From assembly GCF_040822115.1 (NCBI RefSeq), contig NZ_CP162004.1:558001-622000 (forward strand): a stretch of DNA of 64,000 nucleotides. The letters are read 5' to 3'. This document shows positions 8,488 through 17,751 of this stretch, piece by piece. Numbering within the stretch: the first letter of the stretch is position 1; each line of letters starts with the position of its first letter. The stretch is from Flavobacterium sp. WC2421 (GTDB lineage Bacteria; Bacteroidota; Bacteroidia; Flavobacteriales; Flavobacteriaceae). A program made the translations under genes and the position numbers. A model generated the notes under the pieces. The model had not been told where the DNA came from. It was given only the letters and a program-made list of their open reading frames with translations, and did not search any database.

Positions 8488-11367
8488 TTACCCAACCAAA
8501 TTAATAATTTTACCCGGAACAATAATCACCTTGTTTGGCGTTCTCCCTTCTAATTGCTTTATTGTTCTTTCGTCTTTCATAACGATTTCTTCAATTTGCT
8601 CCTTAGTTAAATCTAAAGGTAATACGATTGTGAAACGCATTTTCCCATTGAAAGAAACGGGATATTCTTTTTCTGATTCTACTAAATGTTTCGGCTCGAA
8701 AACAGGAAAAGGAACCGTAGCAATAGAACCTGTATTTCCTAATAATGACCATAATTCCTCCCCAATATGCGGCGCATAAGGCGAAATTACAATTGCTAAT
8801 GGTTCTAGAATCGCACGAGAATGACATCCTTGAGTAGACAATTCATTCACACAAATCATAAATTGAGAAACCGAAGTGTTGAAAGAGAAATTCTCAATAT
8901 CATCTGCTACTTTCTTAATGGTTTTGTGCAAGGTTTTTAAGTTGTCTTTTGTTGGTGCTTCATCAGTAACAATCATGTTGTGCTCATCAAAATACAAACG
9001 ACACAATTTTTTCAAGAAACCAAAAACTCCCGAAATTCCTGCAGTATTCCAAGGCTTAGCTTGTTCAAGCGGTCCTAAGAACATTTCGTACAAGCGCAAA
9101 GTATCCGCACCATATTCATTACAAATATCATCCGGAGTCACGACGTTGTATTTCGATTTAGACATTTTCTCTACTTCGCGACCTACAATGTACTTACCGT
9201 TTTCATCACAAATGAATTCAGCATCTTTATAATCTTCTCTCCAAGCTTTGAATTTTTCAACATCTAATTCATCTGAAGAATTAACCATTGAAACATCTGC
9301 ATGGATTGGTTGCACATTTTGTCCTTCGATTTTATTTTTAGAAACAAAGGTATTCGTTCCCTCCACTCTATAAACAAACGCACTTGTTCCCAAAATCATT
9401 CCCTGATTGATCAGTTTTTTGAATGGTTCTTCGGTAGGTGCAAAACCTTTGTCTTTTAAAAATTTATTCCAAAAACGAGAATACAATAAATGTCCTGTTG
9501 CATGTTCGCTTCCGCCAATATATAAATCAACGCTTTCCCAATACGCCAAGGCTTCTTTGCTTGCAAACTCCTTTTCATTGTGTGCATCCATATAACGCAT
9601 CCAGTAAAATGAACTTCCTGCCCAACCTGGCATGGTGTTCAATTCTAATGGAAATATCGTTTTATGATCTACTAAATCCGTATTGACTACTTTATTTGTT
9701 GTTGTATCCCAAGCCCACACTAAAGCATTTCCTAAAGGCGGCAAGCCGTCCTCCGTTGGCAAATATTTCTCTACTTCTGGCAAAACAATAGGCAAATGTT
9801 GCGCATCAATCATTTGCGGCAAGCCATTTACATAATAAACTGGAAAAGGTTCTCCCCAATAACGCTGACGAGAGAAAACGGCATCACGCAAGCGGTAATT
9901 GATTTTTCCGTATCCTTGATTTAATTTTTCTAAGGCTTCAATTGCTTTTTTAGTCCCTTCCTTATACGTCAACCCGTCTAAAAAATCAGAATTGGCAATA
10001 ATCACATTGTCTTTGGATCCATAGGCCACTTCTGAAATATCAACATTTGCAAAAATATTTTTGATTGGCAACATTCCGCTTTGCCCTTTGAAGAAATTCG
10101 CAAAAGCATAATCTCTTTCGTCTCCGCAAGGAACGGCCATTACAGCTCCGGTTCCATATCCTGCTAGAACGTAATCCCCAATCCATACTGGAACTGGTTC
10201 TTTGGTAAATGGATGCTCTGCATAGGCACCAGTGAACACACCCGAAATGGTTTTCACATCCGCCATACGCTCTCTTTCAGAACGTTTTGATGATGCTACT
10301 ATATAATCGTTTACTTTATCTAAATATTCTGTAGTTGTGATTTCTTGAACCAAAGGATGTTCTGGAGCTAATGTCATAAACGTTACTCCAAAAATAGTAT
10401 CAGGACGCGTTGTAAAAACTTCAATCCCTTTTTCTTCTTGGCTCTTGTCTCCTGCAATTACTTTGAAAGTAACCATCGCACCTATTGATTTTCCGATCCA
10501 GTTGCGCTGGCTTTCCTTGATGCTTTCGCTCCAATCAATATCATTTAATCCTTGCAACAAACGTTCCGCATAAGCTGAAATACGCATGCTCCATTGTGTC
10601 ATTTTCTTTCGCACCACAGTAAACCCACCACGTTCCGAAACACCATTTACAATTTCGTCATTAGCTAGAACTGTTCCTAATCCTGGACACCAGTTTACTT
10701 CGGTTTCTGCTAAATAAGTTAATCTATATTGTAATAGGATTTTTTCTTGTTCTTCTTTTGAAAAAGCATTCCATTCACTTCCAGAAAAAGGAACAATTTT
10801 ATCATCACAAACGGCATTGACAGTTGCATTTCCTTCTTTTTCGAATATAGCAACCAAAGTCGAAATATCTTCCGCTTTATCTGAGTTTTTATTGTACCAA
10901 GAATTAAATAATTGGATAAAAATCCACTGGGTATGTTTGTAATAATCCGGATTTGAAGTTCGCACTTCACGACTCCAATCGAATGAAAAACCTATTTTAT
11001 CCAATTGTTTTCTGTAACCTGCAATTTGGTTTCCTTCTTTATCAAAACCACCGTCAATATTAACGCGAGTCGTATCTTCTGGACGTTGACCCGTTTGAAT
11101 TGCATATTGTTCCGCTGGTAATCCAAAACTATCATAACCCATTGGGTGCAACACATTAAAACCTTGATGTCTTTTGTATCTTGAATATACGTCAGAGGCA
11201 ATATAACCTAAGGGATGCCCTACGTGTAATCCTGCACCAGATGGATAAGGGAACATGTCTAAAACATAATGCTTTGGTTTTACAGAATTATTTGAAGCGG
11301 CAAATGTTTGATTTTCTGCCCAATACTTTTGCCACTTGGCTTCTATTTCGTTCGGATTGTATTTCAT
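8488..11367 (-). CDS. leuS: Leucyl-tRNA synthetase
   Basis: Class I synthetase of 959 residues. The HIGH motif is HVGH at residues 48-51, inside PYPSGAGLHVGHPLGY. The KMSKS loop reads KMSKSKYN near 733-740. A long editing (CP1) domain with GTGAVMAVPCGDERD lies between. The enzyme is slightly longer than E. coli LeuRS because of insertions, which is usual in Bacteroidetes. It has its own promoter and terminator. Confidence 0.97.
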   Translation of the reverse strand: MKYNPNEIEAKWQKYWAENQTFAASNNSVKPKHYVLDMFPYPSGAGLHVGHPLGYIASDVYSRYKRHQGFNVLHPMGYDSFGLPAEQYAIQTGQRPEDTTRVNIDGGFDKEGNQIAGYRKQLDKIGFSFDWSREVRTSNPDYYKHTQWIFIQLFNSWYNKNSDKAEDISTLVAIFEKEGNATVNAVCDDKIVPFSGSEWNAFSKEEQEKILLQYRLTYLAETEVNWCPGLGTVLANDEIVNGVSERGGFTVVRKKMTQWSMRISAYAERLLQGLNDIDWSESIKESQRNWIGKSIGAMVTFKVIAGDKSQEEKGIEVFTTRPDTIFGVTFMTLAPEHPLVQEITTTEYLDKVNDYIVASSKRSERERMADVKTISGVFTGAYAEHPFTKEPVPVWIGDYVLAGYGTGAVMAVPCGDERDYAFANFFKGQSGMLPIKNIFANVDISEVAYGSKDNVIIANSDFLDGLTYKEGTKKAIEALEKLNQGYGKINYRLRDAVFSRQRYWGEPFPVYYVNGLPQMIDAQHLPIVLPEVEKYLPTEDGLPPLGNALVWAWDTTTNKVVNTDLVDHKTIFPLELNTMPGWAGSSFYWMRYMDAHNEKEFASKEALAYWESVDLYIGGSEHATGHLLYSRFWNKFLKDKGFAPTEEPFKKLINQGMILGTSAFVYRVEGTNTFVSKNKIEGQNVQPIHADVSMVNSSDELDVEKFKAWREDYKDAEFICDENGKYIVGREVEKMSKSKYNVVTPDDICNEYGADTLRLYEMFLGPLEQAKPWNTAGISGVFGFLKKLCRLYFDEHNMIVTDEAPTKDNLKTLHKTIKKVADDIENFSFNTSVSQFMICVNELSTQGCHSRAILEPLAIVISPYAPHIGEELWSLLGNTGSIATVPFPVFEPKHLVESEKEYPVSFNGKMRFTIVLPLDLTKEQIEEIVMKDERTIKQLEGRTPNKVIIVPGKIINLVG

Positions 11368-11435
11368 ACTAGGAATTACTGAGTTACAAAGTAACTGAGT
11401 TCTATTTTTTTGTTATTATGAATCTTTTCAGGTGC

Positions 11436-11443
11436 CAAATTTA
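11436..11443 (-). promoter_or_regulatory. -7 element of leuS promoter
   Basis: The minus strand reads TAAATTTG, matching TAnnTTTG. TTTC, one mismatch to the -33 word TTTG, lies 19 bp further upstream at 11463-11466. The leader is about 60 nt. Confidence 0.65.
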
Positions 11444-11533
11444 CGTTTATTGTACGAAAGTTGAAACTTTGGACGTTATTAACTTCAAATAAAGAAATTC
11501 TTTATTATTTTTACCCCATAATTAAAGTAAACT

Positions 11534-12409
11534 ATGAGTTCTTCATTTGATAAATTTCAAAAACGCAGGTTAATTTCCTCTTATTTTTCGGTAGTGCTAA
11601 GTGTATTCTTGGTTTTATTTCTATTGGGGATTTTAGGATTGTTCATTATAAATTCTCAAAAATTAGCCAATGATTTTAAAGAAAAAATCGCCATGACGGT
11701 CTTCTTTAAAAATGAAGCTAATGACAGTATCCTAAAATCTTTTGGAGGTGAACTGAAAAAAGCACCTTATGCAAAAACAACTGTTTATGTAACCAAAGAG
11801 CAAGCGGCAAAGCAACATACGGATATAATTGGAGAAGATTTCATGACATTCCTAGGTGAAAATCCTTTACAAAACTCGTATGACATTCACCTTAAAGCGG
11901 ATTATGTAGAGAAAGATAGCATTGCAAAAATTGAAGCCAAACTGCGAAAAAATCCTATGATTTCTGATATTGTTTACGACAAGCAGTTAGTGAATCTTGT
12001 TAATGACAATATTAAAAAAGTGAGTATGTGGATTTTAATAATCAGCGGATTCTTGACTTTTATTGCTGTATTACTAATCAATAGTTCATTACGCCTTTCG
12101 ATTCATTCTAATCGTTTTATCATCAAAACCATGCAAATGGTAGGAGCTACAAAATCATTTATTAGAAAACCATTTGTGATGCGTAGCATTAAACTAGGTA
12201 TGATAGGTGCAGTACTAGCCATTTTATCATTAATTGGTGTATTGATTTATGTAGAAACAAGTTTTCCAGATCTTGGAATTCTAGATAATAAAGTACTTAT
12301 CGCACTTGTTTTATTAGGCGTTTTAGGAATTGGTATTTTAATTACTTGGCTAAGTACCCATTTTGCAACACAACGTTTCTTAAACTTAAGAACAGACGAC
12401 CTTTATTAA
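11534..12409 (+). CDS. ftsX: Cell division protein FtsX-like ABC permease
   Basis: A 291-residue protein with the FtsX layout: a short cytosolic N-terminus, a membrane span near residues 20-43, an extracytoplasmic domain to about 160, then three spans near 167-188, 215-240 and 255-278. FtsX pairs with the ATPase FtsE to regulate peptidoglycan hydrolases at the septum. No ftsE is adjacent. It leads a compact group with DUF3098, uppP and truB. Confidence 0.9.
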   Translation: MSSSFDKFQKRRLISSYFSVVLSVFLVLFLLGILGLFIINSQKLANDFKEKIAMTVFFKNEANDSILKSFGGELKKAPYAKTTVYVTKEQAAKQHTDIIGEDFMTFLGENPLQNSYDIHLKADYVEKDSIAKIEAKLRKNPMISDIVYDKQLVNLVNDNIKKVSMWILIISGFLTFIAVLLINSSLRLSIHSNRFIIKTMQMVGATKSFIRKPFVMRSIKLGMIGAVLAILSLIGVLIYVETSFPDLGILDNKVLIALVLLGVLGIGILITWLSTHFATQRFLNLRTDDLY

Positions 12410-12432
12410 TTTTTAGAATTTAAAAAAACAGC

Positions 12433-12675
12433 ATGAAAGATAACAGCCCAAAACACGAATTCCTTTTTGAAAATATAAACTACAAAATTCTATTAATTGG
12501 AATTGGAGTAATTACACTTGGATTCATACTAATGTCAGGTGGTGGAAGTGACGATCCAAATGTGTTCAGCGAAGCAATTTTTGATTTTAGAAGAATCCGT
12601 CTAGCGCCAACAACCGTTTTAATTGGTTTTGGAATTACTGTTTATGCCATATTAAAAAATCCAAAAAAAGCATAA
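12433..12675 (+). CDS. DUF3098 small membrane protein
   Basis: An 80-residue protein with two membrane spans, near residues 19-35 and 58-75, and a Gly-rich turn MSGGGSDDP between them. This matches DUF3098, which in Bacteroidetes regularly sits between ftsX and uppP. Function is unknown; the position suggests an envelope or division role. Its stop is directly followed by the uppP ATG. Confidence 0.85.
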   Translation: MKDNSPKHEFLFENINYKILLIGIGVITLGFILMSGGGSDDPNVFSEAIFDFRRIRLAPTTVLIGFGITVYAILKNPKKA

Positions 12676-13461
12676 ATGAATACATTACAAGCTATTGTTC
12701 TTGCCATAATTGAGGGAATTACGGAGTTTTTGCCCGTTTCTTCTACAGGACACATGATTATCGCTTCTTCCTTTTTCGGGATTGCTCATGATGACTTTAC
12801 TAAACTTTTTACTATTGTCATCCAGTTGGGAGCAATTCTTTCAGTAGTAGTTTTGTATTTCAAACGCTTTTTTCAAACTTTTGATTTTTATTTTAAACTT
12901 CTAGTTGCTTTTATACCTGCAGTAGTTTTAGGACTACTATTAAGCGACAAAATAGATGAATTATTAGAAAGTCCACTGACTGTTGCTATCTCCCTTTTGA
13001 TTGGAGGAATCGTTCTTTTAAAAGTGGACGATTGGTTCAACAATTCTGAAGATACCGAAATCACTTATATGCGAGCATTAAAAATTGGGTTTTTCCAATG
13101 CTTAGCGATGGTTCCTGGAGTTTCACGCTCTGGAGCAAGTATTGTAGGTGGAATGTCACAAAAACTTGCTCGTACATCAGCAGCTGAATTTTCGTTCTTT
13201 TTAGCTGTTCCAACAATGCTAGGAGCTACTGCAAAAAAATGCTATGATTATTATAAAGCTGGCTTTGTACTAAGTCACGATCAAATTAATTTACTAATCA
13301 TTGGGAATGTTATTGCTTTTATAGTAGCACTTTTGGCTATAAAAAGTTTTATTGATTTTTTAAGCAAAAAAGGATTTAAAATATTTGGCTACTATAGAAT
13401 AGCAGCCGGAATTATTTTATTGATTATCCATTATTTCATACATCCCTTGACAATTATTTAA
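12676..13461 (+). CDS. uppP: Undecaprenyl-diphosphatase
   Basis: A 261-residue BacA-type integral membrane phosphatase that recycles undecaprenyl diphosphate to the monophosphate lipid carrier of peptidoglycan synthesis. The two signature motifs are clear: [15 protein letters not shown] at residues 13-27 and PGVSRSGAS near 146-154. There are about eight membrane spans. The last base of its stop codon overlaps the first base of truB, indicating translational coupling. Confidence 0.96.
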   Translation: MNTLQAIVLAIIEGITEFLPVSSTGHMIIASSFFGIAHDDFTKLFTIVIQLGAILSVVVLYFKRFFQTFDFYFKLLVAFIPAVVLGLLLSDKIDELLESPLTVAISLLIGGIVLLKVDDWFNNSEDTEITYMRALKIGFFQCLAMVPGVSRSGASIVGGMSQKLARTSAAEFSFFLAVPTMLGATAKKCYDYYKAGFVLSHDQINLLIIGNVIAFIVALLAIKSFIDFLSKKGFKIFGYYRIAAGIILLIIHYFIHPLTII

Positions 13462-14153
13462 TGACTGAAGAAGACTACTTAAACGGACAAATTTTATTGA
13501 TTGACAAACCCTTGACATGGAGTTCTTTTCAGGCGGTGAATAAATTAAAATATGCTCTAATCAACAAACTAGGTCTTCCAAAAAAATTCAAAATTGGTCA
13601 TGCAGGCACTTTAGATCCGTTAGCAACTGGATTATTATTAGTATGCACCGGAAAATTCACCAAACGAATTACGGAACTTCAAGGTCAAGCCAAAGAATAT
13701 ACTGGAACATTCTTTATAGGAGCTACTACTCCATCTTACGACTTAGAAACTGAAGTTGACGCCACTTTCCCAATAGAACATATTGACGAGGCTTTAATTC
13801 ACGAAACTGTAAAACAGTTCCTTGGGGAGATTGACCAAAAACCACCCATTTATTCGGCTATAAAAAAAGACGGAGTTCGCTTATATGAACATGCTCGTGC
13901 TGGAGAAACAATTGAAATCGCCTCAAGAAAAACGACTATACACGAATTTGAAATTACTCGAATTGCGCTTCCTGAAATTGATTTTAGAGTAGTATGTAGT
14001 AAAGGAACTTACATACGTTCCTTGGCTTTTGATTTTGGTTATGCTATGAAATCTGGCTCTCACTTGACCGCTTTAAGAAGAACGAAAATTGGTGATTATA
14101 ATGTGGATGATGCTATAGATGTCACTTTATTTGAAGAAAGCTTAGAATCCTAA
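13461..14153 (+). CDS. truB: tRNA pseudouridine-55 synthase
   Basis: A 230-residue enzyme that makes pseudouridine at position 55 of the tRNA T-loop. The catalytic aspartate lies in GHAGTLDPLATG, at residue 52. SKGTYIRSLAFDFG near 190 is the second family motif. The C-terminal PUA extension of longer TruB forms is absent, as in many Bacteroidetes. It is the last gene of the ftsX group. Confidence 0.95.
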   Translation: MTEEDYLNGQILLIDKPLTWSSFQAVNKLKYALINKLGLPKKFKIGHAGTLDPLATGLLLVCTGKFTKRITELQGQAKEYTGTFFIGATTPSYDLETEVDATFPIEHIDEALIHETVKQFLGEIDQKPPIYSAIKKDGVRLYEHARAGETIEIASRKTTIHEFEITRIALPEIDFRVVCSKGTYIRSLAFDFGYAMKSGSHLTALRRTKIGDYNVDDAIDVTLFEESLES

Positions 14154-14732
14154 ATGCTATAAAAAGCAAAAACACATGACAAATACATAAAAGAATTTGC
14201 GATGTGTTTTTCTTAAAAGTAAAGTACTTTTATTCCATACTTTTTTTGTCTAAATGGCTTTCACCATTGGTTTAATAATTAGTTATATTTTCTCCACCAA
14301 AAAGTAAAGTTGACAAATAATCATAAAACCTTTCAAATAGCTTTTTCATAAGGATGTTTTTTAAATTGTGATACAATATTTAAACACCAATAAAAAAAGT
14401 AAATCAAATAATAGACCTGGGTTGGCACTGGCCAAAATACGAATTTTTTATTAAAACACAAAAAAAATAAAGTTAATTATTACCCTAAAATGGTGTGTAA
14501 GTTCTTGTGCTTTAATTCATAATAAAAAAATGATCAAGCTACTGTTTTCAAGTAGTGTGAGAAAAATTACTTTGTAAAAAATAAAAAATAGATCCTATTC
14601 TACATTATTTTAAGCTTATTTTCAACCCACAAAACTTTGTTTTTACTTTTAATACCATCACAAAAGTGTCGTTAACTTTCATTTAATAATTTTTTTTCCA
14701 AAATAAAACAGCAAGTATTGCTTTCAAAAATC
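14154..14732. other. 579-bp gene-free spacer
   Basis: A very AT-rich region between the truB operon end and the convergent thioredoxin-like gene. It begins with a terminator-like hairpin (14168-14211). It also contains the palindrome TTGGCactgGCCAA at 14422-14435. No convincing open reading frame or RNA gene was seen in the rest. Confidence 0.6.
14168..14211 (+). terminator. Terminator of the ftsX-DUF3098-uppP-truB group
   Basis: Arms AAAAACACAT (14168-14177) and ATGTGTTTTT (14202-14211) pair perfectly over 10 bp. The loop itself holds a smaller CAAAT/ATTTG hairpin. Confidence 0.7.
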
Positions 14733-15341
14733 TTATTGATCTAAATCTATCATCATATCAATAATTTCAGATTGAGTAGATAATCCCTTATCATGCAAAT
14801 ACCACAATTGCAAATCAGCTTTAGCAGTTTCGTCTATTGCTCCATGTTCTTTTTTATAATTAGCGATTAAATCCGTGGCACCCTTAGGCCTTGGCCCCCA
14901 ATGCGCAAGTGCCGAACCCGTTTCTCTATTTATCAAAATTAATTTTGGAATTGCTTTTGCTTTATTAGTTAAAAACAAATTCATTAACTCTTCATTTTCA
15001 TCACGCAAAACGATTCTTAGCTCAACGTTCCCTTCGGAAGCTACTGCCATTTTATCAAAAATAGGAAGCAATTGTGCTGCATCACCGCACCAACCTTCGG
15101 ATATAACCAACCAAAGGTATTCTCCTTTTAATTCTTTTAATTTAATCGAAACTTCTGTTGGTATTTTCAATGTTTTTTCTAATCGATTCATTCGAGTTTC
15201 ATTCAAAATACTATAATGTGTCAATTCTTTGGATTGCTCATTACCTGTAGATTTTTCTTCTCGTAATAAATCAGTAACTAACTTTCTATATTCTAAATAA
15301 GAATGACTATTAAATAATGCTTTAGCTATTGTGGATTTCAT
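14733..15341 (-). CDS. Thioredoxin-like family protein
   Basis: A 202-residue cytosolic protein with a thioredoxin fold. The active-site region reads EGWCGDAAQLLPIF near residues 81-94, so the usual CxxC is reduced to one cysteine followed by GDA. IPKLILINRETG corresponds to the cis-Pro strand. The family is common in Bacteroidetes. With one active-site cysteine it may act as a peroxiredoxin-like or regulatory protein rather than a disulfide reductase; that is an inference. Confidence 0.8.
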   Translation of the reverse strand: MKSTIAKALFNSHSYLEYRKLVTDLLREEKSTGNEQSKELTHYSILNETRMNRLEKTLKIPTEVSIKLKELKGEYLWLVISEGWCGDAAQLLPIFDKMAVASEGNVELRIVLRDENEELMNLFLTNKAKAIPKLILINRETGSALAHWGPRPKGATDLIANYKKEHGAIDETAKADLQLWYLHDKGLSTQSEIIDMMIDLDQ

Positions 15342-15446
15342 AATTCTTTTGTTTACGTAAAGTTACCATAATTTACTTGTTATAAATAATACAATAAACC
15401 TTTTTTAGAAGGCAAAAAGTGTATTTTTATATCAAATAAAAAAAGA

Positions 15447-16226
15447 ATGAATTTAAAAACACAATCACTTGGTCTTGTCCTTTCTGGAGGCGGATCAAAA
15501 GGATTAGCACATGCTGGCGTTATTAAATTTTTGGAAGAAAAAAACATTCGACCTAATCGCATAGCAGGTACAAGCGCAGGATCTATCGTAGGGGCATTAT
15601 ACGCTTGGGGCAAAACACCCGAAGAAATACTAGAATTTTTCAAATCAATATACTTATTTCATTGGCGACACTTAACTTTTACAAAGCCCGGTTTCATAGA
15701 CTCAGAATCTTTTAAATCTGATTTTCAAACCATCTTCGAGGACGCCGCTATTGGAGATATGAAAATTCCAATTCAGATTACTGCAACTGATATGGTAAAA
15801 GGAAGGTTGAAAATTTTTGAACCAGAAACAAAAATTATTGATGCCATTTTAGCATCATCTGCATTTCCAGGAATAATATCACCTTACATCATCAAGGGAG
15901 AGCCGTATAGCGATGGCGGTATATTGAATCATTTTCCTTCAGACATTTTACAAGGGCAGTGCGAAACCATCATAGGTGTTTATGTGAGTCCTATTCAAAA
16001 AATCGTAGCTAGTGACCTTCATTCGATAAAAGCTGTTACTACAAGGGCTTTTGATATCCTTTCGGCAAATTCAAATGTTCATAAATTCAACAACTGTGAT
16101 TGGGTCATAGAGCCCGAGGAATTAAGCCTGCATAGTACATTTGAAATGAATAAAATAAAAATGGATACTATTTTCAACATAGGATATGAAGCTGCAAAAA
16201 GTTCTTACGAGAAACTTAATTTATAA
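15447..16226 (+). CDS. Patatin-like phospholipase
   Basis: A 259-residue protein with the oxyanion motif GGGSKGLAHAG starting at residue 14. The nucleophile elbow is GTSAGS with Ser 43, and the catalytic dyad Asp is in DGG near 156. This is the RssA/YlbK-like short bacterial patatin class. It likely hydrolyses acyl esters of lipids in the cytosol; the substrate is unknown. No signal peptide is seen. Confidence 0.92.
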   Translation: MNLKTQSLGLVLSGGGSKGLAHAGVIKFLEEKNIRPNRIAGTSAGSIVGALYAWGKTPEEILEFFKSIYLFHWRHLTFTKPGFIDSESFKSDFQTIFEDAAIGDMKIPIQITATDMVKGRLKIFEPETKIIDAILASSAFPGIISPYIIKGEPYSDGGILNHFPSDILQGQCETIIGVYVSPIQKIVASDLHSIKAVTTRAFDILSANSNVHKFNNCDWVIEPEELSLHSTFEMNKIKMDTIFNIGYEAAKSSYEKLNL

Positions 16227-16265
16227 AATTTAAGCCACAGTATTTCAAAAAAAAAAGTATATGAC

Positions 16266-16273
16266 TATATTTG
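16266..16273 (+). promoter_or_regulatory. -7 element of the pyrH promoter
   Basis: Reads TATATTTG, matching TAnnTTTG. TTTC at 16243-16246 lies 19 bp upstream as a near-match to the -33 word TTTG. Confidence 0.7.
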
Positions 16274-16295
16274 CACCAAATAACTCAACAAACAC

Positions 16296-17003
16296 ATGAA
16301 ATATAAAAGAATTCTTCTGAAATTAAGTGGCGAAGCATTAATGGGAGATAGACAATACGGAATTGATCCTGTAAGACTTGCTGAATATGCTGAAGAAATC
16401 AAAAAGATTCACGATAAAGGAGTGGAAATTGCCATTGTAATTGGTGGTGGAAATATTTTTAGAGGAGTTGCTGGAGCCAGTAACGGAATGGATAGAGTTC
16501 AAGGTGATTATATGGGAATGCTTGCTACTGTAATTAACGGAATGGCGTTACAAGGCGCATTAGAAGATAAAGGAATGCTTACTCGTTTACAAACAGCATT
16601 GAAAATTGAAGCTATTGCAGAACCTTATATCAAAAGAAGAGCAGTACGCCATTTAGAGAAAGGTAGAATTGTAATTTTTGGTGCAGGAACTGGAAACCCT
16701 TATTTTACAACTGATACCGCTGCTGTACTTCGCGGTGTAGAAATTCATGCCGACGTAATCCTAAAAGGAACACGTGTGGATGGTGTTTATGATTCAGATC
16801 CTGAAAAAAACCCTTCAGCAGTAAAATTTGACACTATCTCTTTTGTTGATGTAATTAAAAAAGGGTTAAATGTAATGGATTCGACAGCTTTCACTTTAAG
16901 TCAAGAAAATAAATTACCAATTGTAATTTTTGACATGAACAAAAGCGGGAATCTGGAAAAAATCTGTGAAGGCGAAAACATAGGAACCGAAGTAAATATA
17001 TAA
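16296..17003 (+). CDS. pyrH: UMP kinase
   Basis: A 235-residue hexameric amino-acid-kinase-fold enzyme that phosphorylates UMP to UDP. The motifs [11 protein letters not shown] near residues 7-17, [10 protein letters not shown] near 49-58, and the [17 protein letters not shown] segment are diagnostic. It is followed by frr after 68 bp, the usual bacterial pairing. Confidence 0.97.
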   Translation: MKYKRILLKLSGEALMGDRQYGIDPVRLAEYAEEIKKIHDKGVEIAIVIGGGNIFRGVAGASNGMDRVQGDYMGMLATVINGMALQGALEDKGMLTRLQTALKIEAIAEPYIKRRAVRHLEKGRIVIFGAGTGNPYFTTDTAAVLRGVEIHADVILKGTRVDGVYDSDPEKNPSAVKFDTISFVDVIKKGLNVMDSTAFTLSQENKLPIVIFDMNKSGNLEKICEGENIGTEVNI

Positions 17004-17071
17004 GTTAATGGTTCGACATTTTACTTTTAGAAAATCTAAATGTTAAAACTTGAATCCCAAAACCTAAAAAA

Positions 17072-17635
17072 ATGACTGAAGAAATTGAATTTATATTAGA
17101 TAGTGCCAAAGAATCCATGACGGGTTCTATTGCTCATTTAGAAAAAGAATTTTTGAATATCCGTGCTGGAAAAGCATCTCCAGCAATGCTTGGAAGTGTT
17201 TTTGTTGATTATTATGGATCAGCAACGCCACTTTCTCAAGTGTCAAAAATCAGTGTGCCTGATGCACGAACAATTACACTGCAGCCTTTTGAAAAAAACA
17301 TGTTGCATACCATTGAAAAAGCAATTATGATTGCTAACATAGGCTTTAACCCAATGAATAATGGTGATTTAATCATTATTAGCGTTCCGCCTTTAACAGA
17401 AGATAGAAGACGTGATCTAGCTAAACAAGCCAAAGTAGAGGCTGAAGATGCAAAAATTGGTATTAGAAATGCTCGTAAAGATGCAAATACAGATATTAAA
17501 AAATTAGAAAAAGACGGAACATCAGAAGACATTTGTAAAAGTGCTGAAGAAGAGGTTCAAAACATCACTAATAGTTTCATAAGAAAAGTAGACGAACTTC
17601 TTGTAACAAAAGAAGCTGAAATCATGAAGGTATAA
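17072..17635 (+). CDS. frr: Ribosome recycling factor
   Basis: A 187-residue protein that, with EF-G, splits post-termination ribosomes. The segments NIRAGKASPAML, PFEKNMLHTIEKAI, and PPLTEDRRRDLAKQAK follow in family order, and the length is the standard one. It is followed by a strong terminator. Confidence 0.97.
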   Translation: MTEEIEFILDSAKESMTGSIAHLEKEFLNIRAGKASPAMLGSVFVDYYGSATPLSQVSKISVPDARTITLQPFEKNMLHTIEKAIMIANIGFNPMNNGDLIIISVPPLTEDRRRDLAKQAKVEAEDAKIGIRNARKDANTDIKKLEKDGTSEDICKSAEEEVQNITNSFIRKVDELLVTKEAEIMKV

Positions 17636-17656
17636 GCTTACCTAATATTAAAAATT

Positions 17657-17694
17657 AAATCCGTCTTGTTTCTAGAAATAAGACGGATTTTTTA
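17657..17694 (+). terminator. Terminator after pyrH-frr
   Basis: An 11-bp perfect stem (AAATCCGTCTT with its complement) followed by six T residues. Confidence 0.9.
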
Positions 17695-17751
17695 TTACTA
17701 CTTTTGCTCTAATAAAAAAGGATAATATCCGTTTTTAAATAAACCGTTTTT

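Noticed and set aside
14423..14440. TGGCAC word resembling the -24 half of a sigma-54 promoter
   Set aside because: The -12 half (TTGC) is absent at the required spacing; the sequence there is AAAAT.
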